NCBI RefSeq assembly: GCF_016908515.1 | Contig: NZ_JAFBEA010000005.1 | Span: forward strand, 186,001 to 250,000 | DNA length: 64,000 nt | Direction: 5' to 3' | Source: Virgibacillus halotolerans | GTDB lineage: Bacteria > Bacillota > Bacilli > Bacillales > Amphibacillaceae | In this document: piece by piece, positions 61,832 through 64,000 of the stretch | Layout of the letters: each line of letters opens with the position of its first letter | Numbering within the stretch: the stretch's first letter is position 1 | Position numbers and translations under genes: made by a program | Notes under the pieces: model-generated | The model's database searches: none | What the model saw: only the letters and a program-made list of their open reading frames with translations | Told to the model about the DNA's origin: nothing

Positions 61832-61866
61832 TACCATCGATTCATGTCGCACTACCATCGATTCAT
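61832..61866. repeat. Tandem copy of a 14-bp sequence across the terminase stop codon
   Basis: ATGAATCGATGGTA (minus strand) occurs at 61866-61853 and again at 61845-61832, 21 bp apart. The first copy encodes the last residues MNRW and st of the stop; the second repeats them after TGCGAC. A 21-bp duplication event is the simple explanation. Confidence 0.7.
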
Positions 61867-63633
61867 ACGCTTAACTGTCCGAACTACCGCGTCACTTTCC
61901 GCCGAAGCATCTACCGACATTGTTAACGAGTCCGGCAAATCGTCGTGACCGCCCTGTCCGTACCTCTCGAATTGTTCGAGTAGTAGCGAATGCTTTCTGC
62001 TGAATTGGATCGTCTTGTTTTCGACCGAAGGAAGCATCGCCTCGATTCGCAACTCTTTCCTTGTCCGCTGGAATATCTTCTTTAGTCGTGTGTATGACGG
62101 ATAACCGGCGTTTGCTAGTTCGACCTTTAACATATCCGCAAAGAATTCCTGTGCCGCCTGCGCCTCAACCGCTACTACATCCGGCTCCCAATGAAGCGTC
62201 ATCTCGACTATCTTCTCGATAAATGCGTCAGGCTTAACTCTCTCGCCGTACGAATCCACAACGTAAACTATTCCGCTTTCCTTATTACGAGCGACAACGG
62301 ATATAGCCGAGTAGTCTCCGCGTTCTTTCTTACCCATCGCAAAGTCAACGCCCATCGATATCGTGTGTTCCGCGTGATTGAATGTCTTGTCCGGATGAAG
62401 GTCGTCCCAATACGTAAATGTTTCCGGATTAAATATCATCGACTCTTCATCGACCGGATTGTTCATGTACTCCGTGTTAAACGCCTTACTTCCGTTATCC
62501 CATTTCCATTTCATCAGCTTATACAACGGCTGTACGTCGTTCCATAAGACGCGCGATCCCGCCAGTAATTCCGCCTCATGATCCTTATAGAATGCGTCAG
62601 CATCCGCTTTCCTGTCCGGATTATCACGATCAACGTAAATAAGCCGACATTGTTCCCACAAGTCAGCGTTAGTTGGTTCGTCAATAATGGCGCGATAAAT
62701 CCGCGTCTCAAAGTCCGACCGGTGATACAATACCTGTATAAGTAACGCGTCAAAGTGTACCGTCGTTCCCATATAGACAATCGCAGTACGTTCGCCTTTA
62801 GGGTCGCCTAACGGAACAACCGTCTGACTGAACCAATTACGTAAGTTAGCGCGCTGTTCTGGCGTAGAAGCGTTACCGCCTGGTCTAGCGTCCTCCAAAT
62901 CGTCACATACGATTAAATCCGGTCGCGATCCGTTCCAGTTACGTCCACGCAATGCCTGTCCAGTAGATGCCGCCTCGACTAATGCAACTTGGCGCTTTCT
63001 ATCTCCGTCTTGATACCACGCGATAAATGACTCCGAGTTATCCTGTGCGTTCGCCTGATCCTTTGGCGATAACAGGGCGCCGAAGTCATTCCGTAGCTTA
63101 TCGTTATACTTCATCTGATTACGTACCCATTCCATGTTACCCTTCGAAACTGTCGGAGTCTCTGAGATAATCATTACGTACTTACGGAGGCGATATACGA
63201 TCTGATGAATCGGGAATGCCTTCGATAGATACGAACTCTTCGCATGGGACCTGGGAGCAGCTACCGCTACCTGCGCGTTTACTTTCTCCGAGGATACTTC
63301 CGACATAATCTCGTTAATTTCCTTATGGAATTCCGGAGACTCCGATTTATCTGCGACATCAAATCCGTCCCAGTTACCGTCGTTTCCCGGGTTACCTGCT
63401 TCGCTAAAATATTCGATCGCAAACTGTAAAGTATCCATCTCACAACGTTCAATCCGCCGTAGACGTTCGAGTTCTTCCGCCTTCTCGATGTAATCAGATG
63501 CAACGTCCGGGTCACTTAATAGATCGTTCATGTCCGGATACTTTTCGTCGAGCATATCGATATACTGTACATATACATCGATTAGTTCCCGCCGTTCGGC
63601 GCCGGAAATCCATTTACCGTTAACAAATGCGAT
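61852..63633 (-). CDS. Terminase large subunit
   Basis: About 593 residues. The ATPase has a deviant Walker A APRSHAKSSYLSKA (about 127) and Walker B PDLIVCDDLED (about 241); the C-terminal RNase H-like nuclease shows GVDFAMGKKERGDYSAISVV with the catalytic Asp, VVAVEAQAAQEFF and HDDLPDSLTMSVD. It cuts and pumps DNA into the head. The first ATG is 63555, yet coding-like sequence (AFVNGKWISGAERRELIDVY) continues upstream to ATC 63633, 9 bases after GGGAG (ATA 63639 is only 3 bases away). The start is therefore uncertain. Confidence 0.9.
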   Translation of the reverse strand: MAFVNGKWISGAERRELIDVYVQYIDMLDEKYPDMNDLLSDPDVASDYIEKAEELERLRRIERCEMDTLQFAIEYFSEAGNPGNDGNWDGFDVADKSESPEFHKEINEIMSEVSSEKVNAQVAVAAPRSHAKSSYLSKAFPIHQIVYRLRKYVMIISETPTVSKGNMEWVRNQMKYNDKLRNDFGALLSPKDQANAQDNSESFIAWYQDGDRKRQVALVEAASTGQALRGRNWNGSRPDLIVCDDLEDARPGGNASTPEQRANLRNWFSQTVVPLGDPKGERTAIVYMGTTVHFDALLIQVLYHRSDFETRIYRAIIDEPTNADLWEQCRLIYVDRDNPDRKADADAFYKDHEAELLAGSRVLWNDVQPLYKLMKWKWDNGSKAFNTEYMNNPVDEESMIFNPETFTYWDDLHPDKTFNHAEHTISMGVDFAMGKKERGDYSAISVVARNKESGIVYVVDSYGERVKPDAFIEKIVEMTLHWEPDVVAVEAQAAQEFFADMLKVELANAGYPSYTRLKKIFQRTRKELRIEAMLPSVENKTIQFSRKHSLLLEQFERYGQGGHDDLPDSLTMSVDASAESDAVVRTVKRMNRW

Positions 63634-63765
63634 AGTTATCGTCTCCCTTCTCGTGTACCTTCGATTGTATTGCGTTACTATTACGTTGACATACGTCTAA
63701 TCATCGTTTTAAGGCGTGTTACAGCGTGACTGTGCGTTCTTTGGTGTATTCGCCTACGACATCGA

Positions 63766-63788
63766 CAAAAAGACGCTCAATGGCGTCT
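63766..63788 (-). terminator. Terminator upstream of the terminase operon
   Basis: AGACGC and GCGTCT pair around CATTGA, followed on the minus strand by TTTTTG. It separates the terminase operon from the preceding gene. Between it and the terminase a weak promoter (ATGTCA, 17 bp, TACAAT) can be seen. Confidence 0.6.
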
Positions 63789-63892
63789 GTGTGCGTTTAT
63801 GTATTACGTTGTTTGCGGGGTGCGTCCGAATAGGGTGCGTCGGGTGGCGAAGGTGTACGTAAAAAGACGAAGTGAAAATTTGATATCCGCGG

Positions 63893-64000
63893 TTAAGGTG
63901 TGCCTGGCGACGGCGCCACGGAATAAACCGCCCCGCCCCTCTTTGTTTCTCCGCCCGCTTTCCGGAATTCTCGGATTTCCTGTTTCGCCGGTTTCCCTAT
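63893..64000 (-). CDS. Possible C-terminal end of a phage gene (cut by window edge)
   Basis: From the window edge the minus strand reads IGKPAKQEIREFRKAGGETK and on to a Pro-rich end SVAPSPGTP, stop at 63893. The basic, helical character would suit a small terminase or DNA-binding protein before the large subunit. Only 35 residues are visible and other frames are also open, so this is tentative. Confidence 0.35.
   Translation of the reverse strand: MGKPAKQEIREFRKAGGETKRGGAVYSVAPSPGTP

Larger units (their letters stand above)
36720..64000 (-). mobile_element. Siphovirus prophage (late genes), left boundary near tRNA-Leu
   Basis: All genes from about 36.8 kb to the window end lie on the minus strand, have higher G+C than the host part, and encode a full set of packaging, head, tail and lysis proteins. 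Order in transcription: terminase large subunit, SPP1-type portal, scaffold, decoration, lambda-E-type capsid, MuF, connectors, tail, tape measure, Dit, fibre, Tal, holin, amidase, FtsK-like, replication-relaxation. The right end, integrase and repressor are outside. The left limit is set by the base composition change and the tRNA; no att repeat can be proven from one end. Confidence 0.87.

Overview
The window reads as a chromosome segment from a low-GC, spore-forming member of the Bacillaceae (Oceanobacillus/Virgibacillus-like), followed by a late-gene block of a siphovirus prophage. The host assignment rests on a Spo0E-family phosphatase, a CotD-like spore coat protein behind a SigK-type promoter, a tRNA-Ile-specific T-box leader, a consensus CcpA cre site, Bacillus-type PhoP boxes and a FadR-like operator.

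Host part, 1-36.7 kb. The left third has a partial Nudix protein, a spo0E-like gene, a secreted alkaline phosphatase with four PhoP half-sites at an exact 11-bp period, the T-box-controlled ileS (long IleS2 type), and a fatty-acid pair (2,4-dienoyl-CoA reductase plus enoyl-CoA hydratase). The middle holds acetyltransferases, MgtC, YpsA, CotD, an ABC exporter, a PP-loop ATPase, MscL, an aldehyde dehydrogenase, a SulP transporter and a cold-shock protein. From 23.4 to 31.3 kb lies a carboxylate/acetate module: symporter plus DUF485 partner, acetyl-CoA synthetase under a cre site, then a second symporter with its own LytS/LytTR sensor-regulator pair. ppaC, a DinB-like protein, an FAD oxidoreductase and small membrane or unknown genes close the host part.

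Boundary. An intact tRNA-Leu(CAA) with its own promoter and terminator sits where base composition becomes richer in G+C. Its promoter lies on the phage side.

Phage part, 36.8-64 kb, all on the minus strand, so transcription runs right to left: terminase, portal, scaffold, decoration protein, capsid, MuF-like protein, connectors, tail tube, chaperones (with a likely -1 frameshift), tape measure, Dit, fibre with YadA-like repeats and an S74 chaperone, Tal, XhlA, holin, amidase, then unusually an FtsK-like ATPase and a replication-relaxation protein. Integrase, repressor and replication genes are not in the window.

The outstanding feature is the tape measure gene at 47713-53608. It is broken by three group I introns. 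The first two (279 and 276 nt) flank an 18-nt micro-exon coding TEAADG; the third (1030 nt) carries an HNH endonuclease in its L5 loop. P1 pairings, terminal G residues, covarying P7 helices and perfect reconstruction of the conserved tape-measure sequence support the splice sites. The same phage also seems to start three structural genes at AUU, AUA and AUC codons.
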